DNA from: Pseudomonas agarici
Lineage (GTDB): Bacteria > Pseudomonadota > Gammaproteobacteria > Pseudomonadales > Pseudomonadaceae
Assembly: GCF_900109755.1 (NCBI RefSeq)
Contig: NZ_FOAR01000014.1
Location: forward strand, 84,465 to 148,464
Direction of reading: 5' to 3'
Length of the DNA stretch: 64,000 nucleotides
The translations under genes and the position numbers were made by a program. Below are positions 50,928-60,541 of the stretch, in pieces. Position 1 is the stretch's first letter, and every line of letters starts with the position of its first letter. The notes beneath the pieces were generated by a model. The model had not been told where the DNA came from. It was given only the letters and a program-made list of their open reading frames with translations, and ran no database searches.

Positions 50928-51935
50928 CTAGTGATAACCGTCCTCGTGGGTCACTTTGCCGCGGAACACGTAGTAGCTCCAGAAGGTGTAGCCCAGGATG
51001 AACGGGATGATGAACAGCGTTCCCACCAGCATGAAGCCTTGGCTTTGTGGCGGTGCGGCGGCATCCCAGATCGAGATCGACGGCGGCACGATATTCGGCC
51101 ACAGGCTGATACCGAGGCCGCTGTAGCCGAGGAAAATCAACACCAGAGTCAGCAGGAACGGAGTGTAATGGGCATTGCGCGCCACCGCGCGAATCAGGCC
51201 ATACAAGGTGACAAGCACCAGGATCGGCACCGGCAGGAACCAGAACAGGTTCGGCAGCGTGAACCAGCGCGCCGCGATCTCGGCATGTGCCAATGGCGTC
51301 CAGATACTGACGATACCGATCACCGCCAGCAAAACGAACGCCAACGGCCGTGCCAGATCATGCATCTGCTCCTGCAACTTACCTTCGGTCTTCATGATCA
51401 GCCAGGTACAGCCGAGCAATGCATAGGCCACCACCAGCGCCACGCCGCAGAACAGGGTAAACGGCGTCAGCCAGTCCAGTGAACCGCCGGCGAACTGCCG
51501 GTCGACCACCGTAATCCCGTCGATAAAAGCCCCCAGGGCCACGCCCTGGAAGAAGGTTGCCGCCAGTGAACCGCCAATGAAGGCCTTGTCCCAAATGTGC
51601 CGCTTGTCGTCCTTGGCCTTGAAGCGGAACTCGAAGGCCACGCCGCGAAAGATCAGCCCGATCAGCATGAATATCAGCGGCAGGTACAACGCCGATAGCA
51701 CCACCGAATACGCCAGCGGGAAGGCGCCGAACAGCGCCGCGCCACCGAGTACCAGCCAGGTCTCGTTACCGTCCCAGACCGGTGCCACGGTGTTCATCAT
51801 CACGTCACGGTCGCGATCGCCCTTGATAAAGGGAAAGAGAATGCCAATCCCCAGATCGAAGCCATCCATAACCACATACATCATGATGCCGAAGATGATG
51901 ATCACGGCCCAGATCAGCGCAAGATCAATACCCAT
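50928..51935 (-). CDS. cioB: Cyanide-insensitive terminal oxidase subunit II (CioB)
   Basis: 335-aa membrane subunit of the bd-type quinol oxidase, about eight helices. MGIDLALIWAVIIIFGIMMYVVMDGFDLGIGILFPF and VAPVWDGNETWLVLGGAALFGAFPLAYS are hallmark sequences. It is 3 bp after cioA. Together CioA and CioB oxidise ubiquinol with oxygen and resist cyanide. Confidence 0.95.
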   Translation of the reverse strand: MGIDLALIWAVIIIFGIMMYVVMDGFDLGIGILFPFIKGDRDRDVMMNTVAPVWDGNETWLVLGGAALFGAFPLAYSVVLSALYLPLIFMLIGLIFRGVAFEFRFKAKDDKRHIWDKAFIGGSLAATFFQGVALGAFIDGITVVDRQFAGGSLDWLTPFTLFCGVALVVAYALLGCTWLIMKTEGKLQEQMHDLARPLAFVLLAVIGIVSIWTPLAHAEIAARWFTLPNLFWFLPVPILVLVTLYGLIRAVARNAHYTPFLLTLVLIFLGYSGLGISLWPNIVPPSISIWDAAAPPQSQGFMLVGTLFIIPFILGYTFWSYYVFRGKVTHEDGYH

Positions 51936-51938
51936 GAT

Positions 51939-53378
51939 TCAGTTCCCCTTGTTCAGGTGGTCGCCATGATCGTTTTCACTGCCTTCATCGGCAGCAGAAA
52001 GCGGACGGGCCGGTGTGCGTCGCTGGCCGGGACCGCCGTGGCTCGGCTCGGCGCCTTCGTTGATCTTCGGCCCCTTACGGACCAGGCGCATCATGTAACC
52101 CAGACCCACGCCGAACAGTGAGAAATACACCACGACAAACAAGGCGAGTGTGATACTCATCTGCACAAAGCTATGCCCGGAGGAAGCATCTGCCGTGCGC
52201 ATCAAGCCGTAGACCACCCAGGGTTGGCGGCCGATTTCCGTGGTGAACCAGCCCGCCAGGATCGCGATCAGACCCGAGGGGCCCATCCACATAGCCAGGT
52301 GCAGGAAGAGGCGGTTTTCGTAAAGGCGGTCACGCTTGCGCAACCACAAGCTCCACAGACCGGTGAAGATCATCAGGAAACCGAGGCCGACCATGATCCG
52401 GAACGACCAGAACACAATGGTCGAGTTCGGCCGGTCTTCTGGCGGGAACTCCTTAAGTGCCGGCACCTGTTTGTCCAGCGAATGGGTCAGAATCAGGCTG
52501 CCCAGATAGGGAATCTCCACGGCGAAGCGGGTTTTCTCAGCCTGCATGTCCGGCCAGCCGAAGAGAATCAACGGGGTCGGTTGGTTGCCGACATTCTCCC
52601 AGTGACCTTCGATGGCGGCAATTTTTGCCGGCTGGTGCTTGAGGGTATTAAGGCCATGGAAGTCGCCGATCACCGCCTGGATCGGCGCCACGATCAGCGC
52701 CATCCACATGGCCATCGACAGCATGGTGCGAATTGCCGGGTTGTCCCGGCCACGCAGCAGGTGCCAGGCCGCCGAGGAGCCGACGAAGAACGCTGTCGCG
52801 ACAAACGCGGCCGTGGCCATATGCATCAGGCGGTAAGGGAAGGATGGGTTGAACACCACCGCCAGCCAATCCACCGGAATCACTCGACCATCGATGATTT
52901 CATAACCTTGGGGCGTCTGCATCCAACTGTTGGACGACAGGATCCAGAAGGTCGAGATCAGGGTGCCGATCGCCACCATCACGGTGGAGAAGAAGTGCAG
53001 GCCGCGGCCAACCTTGTTCCAGCCAAACAGCATGACGCCGAGGAAGCCGGCTTCGAGGAAGAACGCCGTCAGCACCTCATAAGTCAGCAAGGGTCCGGTG
53101 ACTGCACCGGCGAAGTCGGAGAAGCGACTCCAGTTGGTCCCGAACTGGTAGGCCATGACCAAGCCGGAAACCACTCCCATGCCGAAGTTGACGGCAAAGA
53201 TCTTCGACCAAAAATGATACAGATCGCGGTACGTATCGTTACGCGTCTTCAGCCACAGCCCTTCGAGCACCGCCAGGTAGCTCGCCAGGCCAATGGTGAT
53301 GGCCGGGAACAGGATATGGAATGAAATGGTGAACGCGAACTGGATTCGGGCGAGATCAAGCGCCTCCAAACCGAACAT
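51939..53378 (-). CDS. cioA: Cyanide-insensitive terminal oxidase subunit I (CioA)
   Basis: 479-aa haem-binding bd oxidase subunit I. MFGLEALDLARIQFAFTISFHILFPAITIGLASYLAVLEGLW carries the conserved haem-ligand His. GNVGMGVVSG-type quinol motifs (NFGMGVVSGLVMAYQFG) and a short Q-loop place it in the CioA group rather than CydA. The C-terminus is hydrophilic and Pro/Gly rich. First gene of cioA-cioB-DUF2474, with an ANR/FNR-like box in the 353-bp gap upstream. Confidence 0.94.
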   Translation of the reverse strand: MFGLEALDLARIQFAFTISFHILFPAITIGLASYLAVLEGLWLKTRNDTYRDLYHFWSKIFAVNFGMGVVSGLVMAYQFGTNWSRFSDFAGAVTGPLLTYEVLTAFFLEAGFLGVMLFGWNKVGRGLHFFSTVMVAIGTLISTFWILSSNSWMQTPQGYEIIDGRVIPVDWLAVVFNPSFPYRLMHMATAAFVATAFFVGSSAAWHLLRGRDNPAIRTMLSMAMWMALIVAPIQAVIGDFHGLNTLKHQPAKIAAIEGHWENVGNQPTPLILFGWPDMQAEKTRFAVEIPYLGSLILTHSLDKQVPALKEFPPEDRPNSTIVFWSFRIMVGLGFLMIFTGLWSLWLRKRDRLYENRLFLHLAMWMGPSGLIAILAGWFTTEIGRQPWVVYGLMRTADASSGHSFVQMSITLALFVVVYFSLFGVGLGYMMRLVRKGPKINEGAEPSHGGPGQRRTPARPLSAADEGSENDHGDHLNKGN

Positions 53379-53526
53379 AAGTCTTCCTCTCTCAGGTGAT
53401 ACTGGCTGCCGACCTGGAGGCCTGCATCCACTGCCCCCACGGATATGGAGTGTGGCGAATTGGAATTCGTTCTTTTAAACCATCGCGACGCAGGGAGTCG
53501 GATCAAGATCAGTGCCGTAAAGGGAA

Positions 53527-53540
53527 TTGACTGAGATCAA
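53527..53540 (-). promoter_or_regulatory. ANR/FNR-type box upstream of cioA
   Basis: TTGACTGAGATCAA matches TTGATN4ATCAA with one mismatch. It lies about 150 bp before the cioA start. In P. aeruginosa cio genes are repressed by ANR under low oxygen, which fits an operator here. The rest of the 353-bp gap (53379-53731) shows only the MFS gene promoter region. Confidence 0.6.
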
Positions 53541-53690
53541 TCAACGTTGAAAGAGTAGTCTCATTCCGACGACCGGGTTATGTGGTCTTTTGCCGCGTGA
53601 CAGGTTGCCTCAGGTGCAGCGTCATGCGATCCGCAAAAAACAATAGGCGGAGAAAAACACCGGTCGCTCAGCAACTTTTTGTTACATGGG

Positions 53691-53700
53691 AATGATAATC
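53691..53700 (+). promoter_or_regulatory. Possible Fur half-box upstream of the MFS exporter gene
   Basis: AATGATAATC equals the centre of the Fur consensus but the flanks do not match. It lies 31 bp before the MFS start. Weak evidence; listed because the gene looks like a siderophore exporter. Confidence 0.3.
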
Positions 53701-53731
53701 TGCCTTACCCCTACCCAGGTGAGTCACCCCA

Positions 53732-54979
53732 ATGCCCACCGAGACACCGTTGCTGCTGCGCCATCACCGCCCTTTCCTCGCTTTCTGGCTGGCTCGGATC
53801 TTTACCGCCAGCGGCTTTCAGATGCTTACCGTAGCCATTGGTTGGAATCTCTATCAATTGACCGGCAACGTACTCGACCTGGGGTTGGTCGGGTTGGTGG
53901 AGTTCGCCCCACGGGTGCTGTTCATGTTGCATACCGGCCATGTCGCGGATCGTTATGACCGGCGCAAGGTCGCGGCGCTGTGCCAGACCTTGCAGGCCTT
54001 GATCGCCCTGAGCCTGGCAATCGGCAGCGCGACGAACCACGTGACCCGGGAAATGATCTTTATCCTGGCCTTTCTGCTCGGGGCCGCGCGCTCCTTTGAG
54101 ATGCCCACCACCCAGGCACTGCTGCCGTCCATTGTGCCGGCGGCGCTGTTCCCCCGCGCAGTGGCGGCCGCACAGTCGGCACAGCAACTGGCGACCATTG
54201 TCGCGCCGGCCATCGGTGGCCTGCTGTATGCCTTTGGCAGTGTCTGGGTCTACGGCCCGACCGTCGCCTTGTACGCCATTGCCTGCCTGCTGATGCTCAA
54301 CCTGCCGACACGCCAGACACCGCTGAACAAGACCAAGGCCACCCGGGACTCCCTGTTGGCGGGGATTCGCTTCATTCGCAGCCGCCCGGACATTCTCGGG
54401 GCCATTTCCCTGGACTTGTTCGCGGTGCTGCTGGGCGGTGCGACGGCACTGTTGCCCGTGTTCGCCAAAGACATCCTGTTGACCGGCGCCTGGGGCCTGG
54501 GCCTACTACGTTCGGCACCGGCAGTCGGGGCGTTGCTGATGTCGCTGTGGCTGGCGCGGTTCCCCGTGGAGCGCAAGGTCGGGCGCATCATGTTCACCGC
54601 CGTCGGGGTATTCGGCGTCGCCACCATCGCCTTCGGCCTATCGACCTCATTCTGGTTTTCCCTGGCGGTGCTGATGGTGCTGGGCGCGGCGGACATGATC
54701 AGCATGGTGATCCGAGCCTCCTTCGTGCAACTGGAAACCCCGGATGAAATGCGCGGCCGGGTCAGCGCGGTGAACGGCCTGTTCATCGGCGCATCCAACC
54801 AACTGGGCGAGTTCGAGTCCGGGCTGACCGCCCATTGGTTCGGTACCGTGCCGGCGGTGGTTCTCGGCGGGGTCGGTACCCTGGTGATTACCGGGACTTG
54901 GATGAAGCTGTTCCCGACCCTGGCCAACCGCGACCGCATGCACGTCCAAAAGTATGAAACCGCGCCCGTCGCTAGTTGA
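53732..54979 (+). CDS. MFS transporter (EntS-like exporter family)
   Basis: 415-aa MFS protein of the MFS_3/EntS type, about 12 helices. The conserved loop GHVADRYDRRKVAAL follows helix 2, and RSFEMPTTQALLPSIVPAALFPRAVAAAQSAQQLATIVAPAIGG is typical of the EntS group. Members export enterobactin or other small molecules, but many are uncharacterised. Ribosome-binding site AGGTGAG precedes the ATG. It ends overlapping a convergent small gene by 8 bp. Substrate unknown. Confidence 0.85.
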   Translation: MPTETPLLLRHHRPFLAFWLARIFTASGFQMLTVAIGWNLYQLTGNVLDLGLVGLVEFAPRVLFMLHTGHVADRYDRRKVAALCQTLQALIALSLAIGSATNHVTREMIFILAFLLGAARSFEMPTTQALLPSIVPAALFPRAVAAAQSAQQLATIVAPAIGGLLYAFGSVWVYGPTVALYAIACLLMLNLPTRQTPLNKTKATRDSLLAGIRFIRSRPDILGAISLDLFAVLLGGATALLPVFAKDILLTGAWGLGLLRSAPAVGALLMSLWLARFPVERKVGRIMFTAVGVFGVATIAFGLSTSFWFSLAVLMVLGAADMISMVIRASFVQLETPDEMRGRVSAVNGLFIGASNQLGEFESGLTAHWFGTVPAVVLGGVGTLVITGTWMKLFPTLANRDRMHVQKYETAPVAS

Positions 54980-55427
54980 TCTCGATGGTCGCCGTCATCG
55001 TCCGCACCGGCATCGTCAGCGACCGGTCACTGAAGCTGAAGGTACCCTGCTGCTGGTCCTGCAGGTCGTAGATATAGCTGTATCCGACCACCGCCCCGCC
55101 GTTGCAGGGCGCGAACGGTTTGTTGAACTTACACAAGGCATTGCGTTGGCTGTAATTGAGCGGGGCACCGTTGAACGTCGCTCCCGCCGCACGCCCATAG
55201 CCTAGCTCGACCACCGTGACGGTGATATTCGGCCCGCGATGAGCAATTTGCGTGCGTCTGCGGCCGTCGGAAACATCCTCGACCGCCGCCGAAGACGCCA
55301 CCGTATAGATGGCGACCCCTTTTAATGGCGCCGCCGGTGCCGCATAGGCCGGGATGCCGACCGACAGCAGCAGTACACCGGTACACCGAGCTAGGCGATT
55401 AATCCGTTGTTTCATGATTGGCTTCAT
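54972..55427 (-). CDS. Exported protein, probably DUF4879 family
   Basis: 151-aa protein with a signal peptide (about residues 1-29, ending GIPAYA). The mature part has ITVTVVELGYG, FNGAPLN, two cysteines (ALCKFNKPFAPCNGG) and VVGYSYIYDL, which resembles the DUF4879/YolA pattern. ATG at 55427 has GAGGG nine bases upstream. Extracellular role likely; function unknown. Confidence 0.6.
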   Translation of the reverse strand: MKPIMKQRINRLARCTGVLLLSVGIPAYAAPAAPLKGVAIYTVASSAAVEDVSDGRRRTQIAHRGPNITVTVVELGYGRAAGATFNGAPLNYSQRNALCKFNKPFAPCNGGAVVGYSYIYDLQDQQQGTFSFSDRSLTMPVRTMTATIEIN

Positions 55428-55649
55428 AAAGCGCCCTCGTCTGTCGACGAGTATGCCTCAGGCACGGCGTTGGCAGTAGCTCATGCAGGGTGCTGACGCA
55501 ATAGCATCATCACTCCGTCCCATTCCTGCCGCCGACTGGTATGATGCGCGGTTTTTCCCACAGGCGAATTTCACCAGGCCACCAGAGTCTGTGCTTTGCT
55601 GTTGGGACCCATTCATTCGAGGCGTCGAAGGCGCCATTGGGGAGCAGAG

Positions 55650-56945
55650 ATGCTGGAAAGGCTGTTTCAACTCAAGGCACACAATACCAACGTGCGCACC
55701 GAGATTCTCGCGGGCGTCACGACCTTCCTAGCCATGGCCTACATTCTGTTCGTCAATCCGAGCATTCTCGGCGAAACCGGCATGGACAAGGGCGCGGTCT
55801 TCGTTGCCACTTGCCTGGCAGCCGCCATCGGCTCGGCGGTGATGGGCCTGATCGCCAACTACCCGATCGCTCTCGCACCGGGTATGGGCCTCAATGCCTT
55901 CTTCACCTACACCGTGGTTCTGCACATGGGGCATACCTGGCAAGTGGCGCTAGGGGCCGTATTCATTTCGGCGGTCTGCTTCTTTCTCCTGTCGATTTTC
56001 CGTATCCGCGAATGGATCATCAACAGCATCCCGCTGCCGCTGCGCTCGGCAATTGCCGCCGGTATCGGTCTGTTCCTGGCGCTGATCGCCCTGCACAACG
56101 CCGGTATCGTGATCGGTAACCCGGCGACCATGGTCGGTCTCGGCGACCTCAAACAACCGGCACCGATCCTCGCCACCTTGGGCTTTGCCGCCATCGTCGC
56201 CCTGGAGGCCCTGAAAGTCCGTGGCGCGGTACTGATCGGCATCCTGGGAGTAACCATCGTCTCGATCCTGATGGGTTTCAGTCCGTTCGGTGGCATCATC
56301 TCGGCCCCGCCGTCGCTGGCACCGACCTTCCTCCAACTGGACATCAAGGGTGCCCTGGATATCGGCCTGGTCAGCGTGATCTTCGCCTTCCTGTTCGTCG
56401 ATCTGTTCGACAACTCAGGCACCTTGATCGGCGTCGCCAAGCGCGCCGGATTGATGGGCAAGGACGGGCACATGCCGAAAATGGGGCGTGCGCTGATCGC
56501 CGACAGCACCGCCGCCATGGCCGGTTCGCTGCTAGGTACCTCGACCACCACCAGCTACATCGAATCGGCAGCGGGCGTCAGTGCCGGCGGCCGCACCGGC
56601 CTGACCGCCATCGTGGTCGCCGTACTGTTTCTCCTGGCGTTATTCTTCGCGCCACTGGCCGGCAGTGTCCCGGCCTTCGCCACCGCGCCGGCGCTGCTGT
56701 TCGTGGCCGTGCTGATGGCTTCGGGCCTGGCCGAAATCAACTGGGATGACGTGACTGAGGCGGCTCCGGTGGTCATCACCGCCCTGGCCATGCCGTTCAC
56801 CTACTCCATCGCCAACGGCATCGCTTTCGGCTTCATTGCCTGGACCGCGATCAAGCTGCTGTCTGGCCGCGCACGCGAGCTGAACCCGGCGCTGGTGATT
56901 CTGTCGATTCTGTTTGTGATCAAGTTGGGTTGGTTCAACGCATGA
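55650..56945 (+). CDS. NCS2/AzgA-type purine permease
   Basis: 431-aa permease of the AzgA-like NCS2 group, which imports adenine, guanine or hypoxanthine by proton symport. 13-14 helices; family blocks [62 protein letters not shown] and [27 protein letters not shown] at 55650 follows GGGGAGCAG. Its stop overlaps the trmA start as ATGA, so the two are coupled. Confidence 0.93.
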   Translation: MLERLFQLKAHNTNVRTEILAGVTTFLAMAYILFVNPSILGETGMDKGAVFVATCLAAAIGSAVMGLIANYPIALAPGMGLNAFFTYTVVLHMGHTWQVALGAVFISAVCFFLLSIFRIREWIINSIPLPLRSAIAAGIGLFLALIALHNAGIVIGNPATMVGLGDLKQPAPILATLGFAAIVALEALKVRGAVLIGILGVTIVSILMGFSPFGGIISAPPSLAPTFLQLDIKGALDIGLVSVIFAFLFVDLFDNSGTLIGVAKRAGLMGKDGHMPKMGRALIADSTAAMAGSLLGTSTTTSYIESAAGVSAGGRTGLTAIVVAVLFLLALFFAPLAGSVPAFATAPALLFVAVLMASGLAEINWDDVTEAAPVVITALAMPFTYSIANGIAFGFIAWTAIKLLSGRARELNPALVILSILFVIKLGWFNA

Positions 56946-58021
56946 CTTTTGATTCCTCGACCTACGCCGCTCAGCTCAACGACAAGGTGGCGCGCCTGCG
57001 CGACCTGCTGGCGCCGTTCGATGCCCCCGAGCCGCAAGTGTTCGACTCGCCGCGGCAGCACTTTCGCCTGCGGGCAGAATTCCGCCTGTGGCGCGAAGCG
57101 GGCGGGCGCCATTACGCCATGTTTTCCCAGGACGACAAGCGCACGCCGATCCTGATCGAAGACTTCCCCATCGCCAGCCCGCGCATCAATCAACTGATGC
57201 CCCAGCTCAAAGCCGCCTGGCAAGCCAGCGCCCCCCTGAGCCACAAGCTGTTCCAGGTGGAATTCCTGACCACCCTGGCAGGCGATGCGCTGATCACCTT
57301 GTGCTATCACCGCCCGCTGGACGAGCACTGGCAAACCGCCGCCGAGCAACTGGCCGCTGAGCTGGGCGTGAGCATCATCGGCCGTTCCAAAGGCAAGCGT
57401 GTGGTGATCGGCCGTGACTATGTGGTGGAAACGTTCGATGTTGCCGGTCGCACCTTCAGTTACCGGCAACCGGAAGGTGCCTTTACCCAGCCCAACGGCA
57501 CGGTGAATCAGAAGATGCTCAACTGGGCCTATGAGGCGTTGGGCGAACGCTCCGACGATCTGCTGGAGCTGTATTGCGGCAACGGCAACTTTACCCTGCC
57601 GCTGGCGACCCGGGTGCGCAAGGTGCTGGCCACCGAGATCAGCAAGACCTCGGTCAATGCCGCTCTAAGCAACCTCGACGAAAACGCCGTGGACACCGTT
57701 ACCCTGGTGCGCCTGTCCGCCGAGGAGCTGACCGAGGCATTGAATGAGGTCCGACCGTTTCGCCGCCTGCAGGGCATCGACCTGAAAAGCTACGCGTTCG
57801 CCAGTGTGTTCGTCGACCCACCGCGTGCGGGCATGGACCCGGACACCTGCGAGCTGACTCGGCGCTTCGACAACATCCTGTACATCTCCTGCAACCCCGA
57901 GACCCTGGCGGCGAATATCGCGCAACTGCACGATAGCCACCGCATCGAGCGCTGCGCGCTATTCGATCAATTCCCCTGGACCCATCATATGGAATCCGGC
58001 GTCTTGCTGACTCGTCGCTGA
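56942..58021 (+). CDS. trmA: tRNA (uracil-5-)-methyltransferase TrmA
   Basis: 359-aa SAM enzyme making ribothymidine-54 in the T loop of tRNAs. SAM motif [16 protein letters not shown], catalytic region [10 protein letters not shown] and the nucleophile Cys in YISCNPETL are intact. N-terminus lacks the TRAM domain and iron-sulphur cysteines of RlmD/RlmC, confirming TrmA. Translationally coupled to the purine permease. Confidence 0.96.
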   Translation: MTFDSSTYAAQLNDKVARLRDLLAPFDAPEPQVFDSPRQHFRLRAEFRLWREAGGRHYAMFSQDDKRTPILIEDFPIASPRINQLMPQLKAAWQASAPLSHKLFQVEFLTTLAGDALITLCYHRPLDEHWQTAAEQLAAELGVSIIGRSKGKRVVIGRDYVVETFDVAGRTFSYRQPEGAFTQPNGTVNQKMLNWAYEALGERSDDLLELYCGNGNFTLPLATRVRKVLATEISKTSVNAALSNLDENAVDTVTLVRLSAEELTEALNEVRPFRRLQGIDLKSYAFASVFVDPPRAGMDPDTCELTRRFDNILYISCNPETLAANIAQLHDSHRIERCALFDQFPWTHHMESGVLLTRR

Positions 58022-58098
58022 CGCCCACACCGCTGGTGAGTTCGCATGGACGCGGACTTGCCGCCAAGGGGACCGCGCGGTGTACCAGCTATTGCGCG

Positions 58099-58938
58099 TC
58101 AGCCCTTCACAAACCCGAACAACTGCGCCGCTGTGTTGCACAGTAGATGCTGGCGCAACGGTGCGGCGCCAGCCAGACGGCGCAGACGCCCGAATTCGGA
58201 ACCGAAATCCACTTGTTGTTCATGCTGGGTATGGGGCCAGTCACTGCCCCATAGCAAGCGATCCGGTCCCAATCCCTGCAACATCAACGACAAGGCCTTT
58301 TCGGCGAAATGCTGGTTTTCCATGGGCGTACCACCGAGCCGATAGATAGCCGAGACCTTGATCCACAGCTGCCCGCTTCCCCCCAGCTTCAGCAGACGGG
58401 CAAAGGCTGACTGTTCGACCCCGAGTCGCGAATCGGGACGACCGAAATGATCCACCACCACTCGACAACCCTGCTCTAGCAATGGCTGGAGCAACCCCGG
58501 CAGGTCCTCCAATTGACGATGCAGTTCGACATGCCAGTCCAAGCGGCGCAGGTGCTGGAAGAACACCTGCCACGATGCCTCGGCAAAGTCCGGCAGCGCT
58601 TGCCCCATCAGGTTCAGGCGCACCCCCACTACACCGAGCTCGGCCATCCGCGCCAGTTCCGCAAAGGCAATGTCGCGCTCGACCACCACCACACCGCGTA
58701 ACCGCGCAGGCATCTGCTTCAACGCCGCCAACAGATAGCCATTGTCGGTGCCGAGAAAACTCGGTTGCACCAGCACGCCGTGACTCAGGCCGTTTTCCTG
58801 CAAGCGCGCCAAGTAATCGGCCAGGGGAGCATCATACTCCGGTGCATAACGACGCACGGTCGCCAGCCCCAGGCCACGCTCGAAAACATGCGCATGGGCG
58901 TCGATGCCGCTAATCGGTATTGAGCAAATCTCGGACAT
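58099..58938 (-). CDS. Amidohydrolase 2 family (TIM-barrel metal-dependent hydrolase)
   Basis: 279-aa cytoplasmic hydrolase of the amidohydrolase-2 family. Metal-binding DAHAHVFERG near the N-terminus, VVDHFGRPD in the middle and LLWGSDWPHTQHE near the C-terminus are conserved. Relatives include lactonases and decarboxylases of aromatic degradation (LigI-like 2-pyrone-4,6-dicarboxylate hydrolase). Several in-frame starts lack good ribosome-binding sites; ATG 58938 is chosen, 58947 is as likely. Lies 117 bp after an MFS carrier gene on the same strand, so probably catabolic. Confidence 0.85.
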   Translation of the reverse strand: MSEICSIPISGIDAHAHVFERGLGLATVRRYAPEYDAPLADYLARLQENGLSHGVLVQPSFLGTDNGYLLAALKQMPARLRGVVVVERDIAFAELARMAELGVVGVRLNLMGQALPDFAEASWQVFFQHLRRLDWHVELHRQLEDLPGLLQPLLEQGCRVVVDHFGRPDSRLGVEQSAFARLLKLGGSGQLWIKVSAIYRLGGTPMENQHFAEKALSLMLQGLGPDRLLWGSDWPHTQHEQQVDFGSEFGRLRRLAGAAPLRQHLLCNTAAQLFGFVKG

Positions 58939-59055
58939 GGAACTCATCGATGGAAAGGTTGAACACAATCCCTATAGAAAGGGCCAATCGACGCTCGGTG
59001 GCTGGACGTTATTGCCGGCTATCGAGCGGCGACTTCTACAGCTTTTGTAGCGCTT

Positions 59056-60339
59056 TCAAGATAGCTGATGAGCATTGCCGCTCTTGGCGGATAACGCATC
59101 CGACGCAGCTCCCAGCAGGTTAATACCTTTGGTTTCCGGTAATGCCAACGCGGCCAGCACCGCGACACCATAGGCGACCCCGGCATCGATACCGATGGCC
59201 GAACCGAGGGACATCGATTCGCTCATATGCCCGACCATGAAGGGGAATACTGCCGACAGCACCCGACCGAAGTTGTAGCAGAAGCCCACGCCGGCACCGC
59301 GTACATCCGCCGGGTACAACTCATTGAAGAAGGAACCGAGGCTGGCCGGAATCCCGGCGGCGAAGAAACCCAAGGGGAAACCGAGGAACAACATCTGCGT
59401 ATTGCTCAGCGGCAGGAACAGATAGCACTGCACCGTGATCACGCAACAGAAGGCAAAGAGAATGATGTTCTTGCGCCGACCGATACGATCCAGCAGCAGG
59501 CCGCTGACGACGCAGCCGAACCAGAACGCGACGATAATCACCGCCAGGTAGCCGCCGGAGCTGAGTACCGAGAGATGGCGTTCGGTCTTAAGGAAGGTCG
59601 GCAACCAGGTCATCACCGCGTGATAACCGCCGTGAGCCCCCAGGCCGAGAATACCGCCCAACAGCGTGACCCGCAACAACTCGGGACGAAAGATCCCCGC
59701 CATCGAAGCCAGCAGGCCGCGCCCTTCGGCTTTGGCTTGGCGTTGCGTGCTGTCAGGCTCGACCACACTGCGTCGCACATAAACCACCAGCAGCGCCGGC
59801 AACAGGCCCACCACGAACATCACGCGCCAGGCCATGACCTCGGGTACGAAGGTGTAGATCAGGGTAAAGGCGCCGACCGCCACGCCCCAACCGATCGCCC
59901 AGGCACTCTGGACCGCGCCCATGACCTTGCCTCGATAGCGAGCCTGGATGGTCTCCGCCATCAGCACCGCGCCCGCCGCCCACTCGCCGCCGATGCCGAC
60001 GCCCTGTAGCGCCTTGACCACCAGCAACTGGTTGAAATCGGTGACAAAGGCCGAAAGGAAGGTGAACAGCGAGAACCAGAGGATCATCCATTGCAGGGTG
60101 CGCACCCGCCCGTAGCGATCGGACAGCGTGCCGCCGAGCCAGCCGCCGATGGCCGAGGTGATCAGGGTTACGCCGCTAACCAACCCGGCATCGCCCTTGC
60201 TCAGGGCGAAGGCGGCGATCAGCGCCGGAATAGCCAGGCCGAACATTTGTACTTCCAGGGCATCCAGGGACCAACCGCCAAAGCACGCCCAGAATGTCTT
60301 GCGCTCCCGTGAAGTGATGTCGCGATACCAACTGAACAT
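59056..60339 (-). CDS. MFS transporter (metabolite:H+ symporter type)
   Basis: 427-aa MFS carrier with 12 helices. The MFS signature LSDRYGRVRTLQ after helix 2, GIGGEWAAGAVLMAE in helix 4, and a second RIGRRKN loop mark the metabolite/sugar-proton symporter group, which includes carriers for aromatic acids, shikimate and sialate. It probably imports the substrate of the neighbouring amidohydrolase. Substrate not determinable. Confidence 0.88.
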   Translation of the reverse strand: MFSWYRDITSRERKTFWACFGGWSLDALEVQMFGLAIPALIAAFALSKGDAGLVSGVTLITSAIGGWLGGTLSDRYGRVRTLQWMILWFSLFTFLSAFVTDFNQLLVVKALQGVGIGGEWAAGAVLMAETIQARYRGKVMGAVQSAWAIGWGVAVGAFTLIYTFVPEVMAWRVMFVVGLLPALLVVYVRRSVVEPDSTQRQAKAEGRGLLASMAGIFRPELLRVTLLGGILGLGAHGGYHAVMTWLPTFLKTERHLSVLSSGGYLAVIIVAFWFGCVVSGLLLDRIGRRKNIILFAFCCVITVQCYLFLPLSNTQMLFLGFPLGFFAAGIPASLGSFFNELYPADVRGAGVGFCYNFGRVLSAVFPFMVGHMSESMSLGSAIGIDAGVAYGVAVLAALALPETKGINLLGAASDALSAKSGNAHQLS

Positions 60340-60375
60340 GATTTTTTATCCTTTATAAGTGAACACGGAGCCGGT

Positions 60376-60539
60376 CTGGTGGCCTGTGTGATTAGTTCGT
60401 TAGCTAAAGTTCGGATGCCGTACCTTCATGACCCAGGCGCTGTGACGAGTCATAGCCGGCTATGGCGAGGAACAGCAATGCGGGTCAGGGGCTTATGACG
60501 CCGAAACTGACTCACAGCACTCGCCACACAGGCCACCAG
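60376..60539. repeat. 15-bp perfect inverted repeat upstream of the MFS gene
   Basis: CTGGTGGCCTGTGTG (60376-60390) and CACACAGGCCACCAG (60525-60539) are perfect complements spaced 134 bp apart, spanning nearly the whole 202-bp gap between the MFS start and the gntR stop. Possible regulator sites or a cruciform. Confidence 0.65.
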
Positions 60540-60541
60540 GG

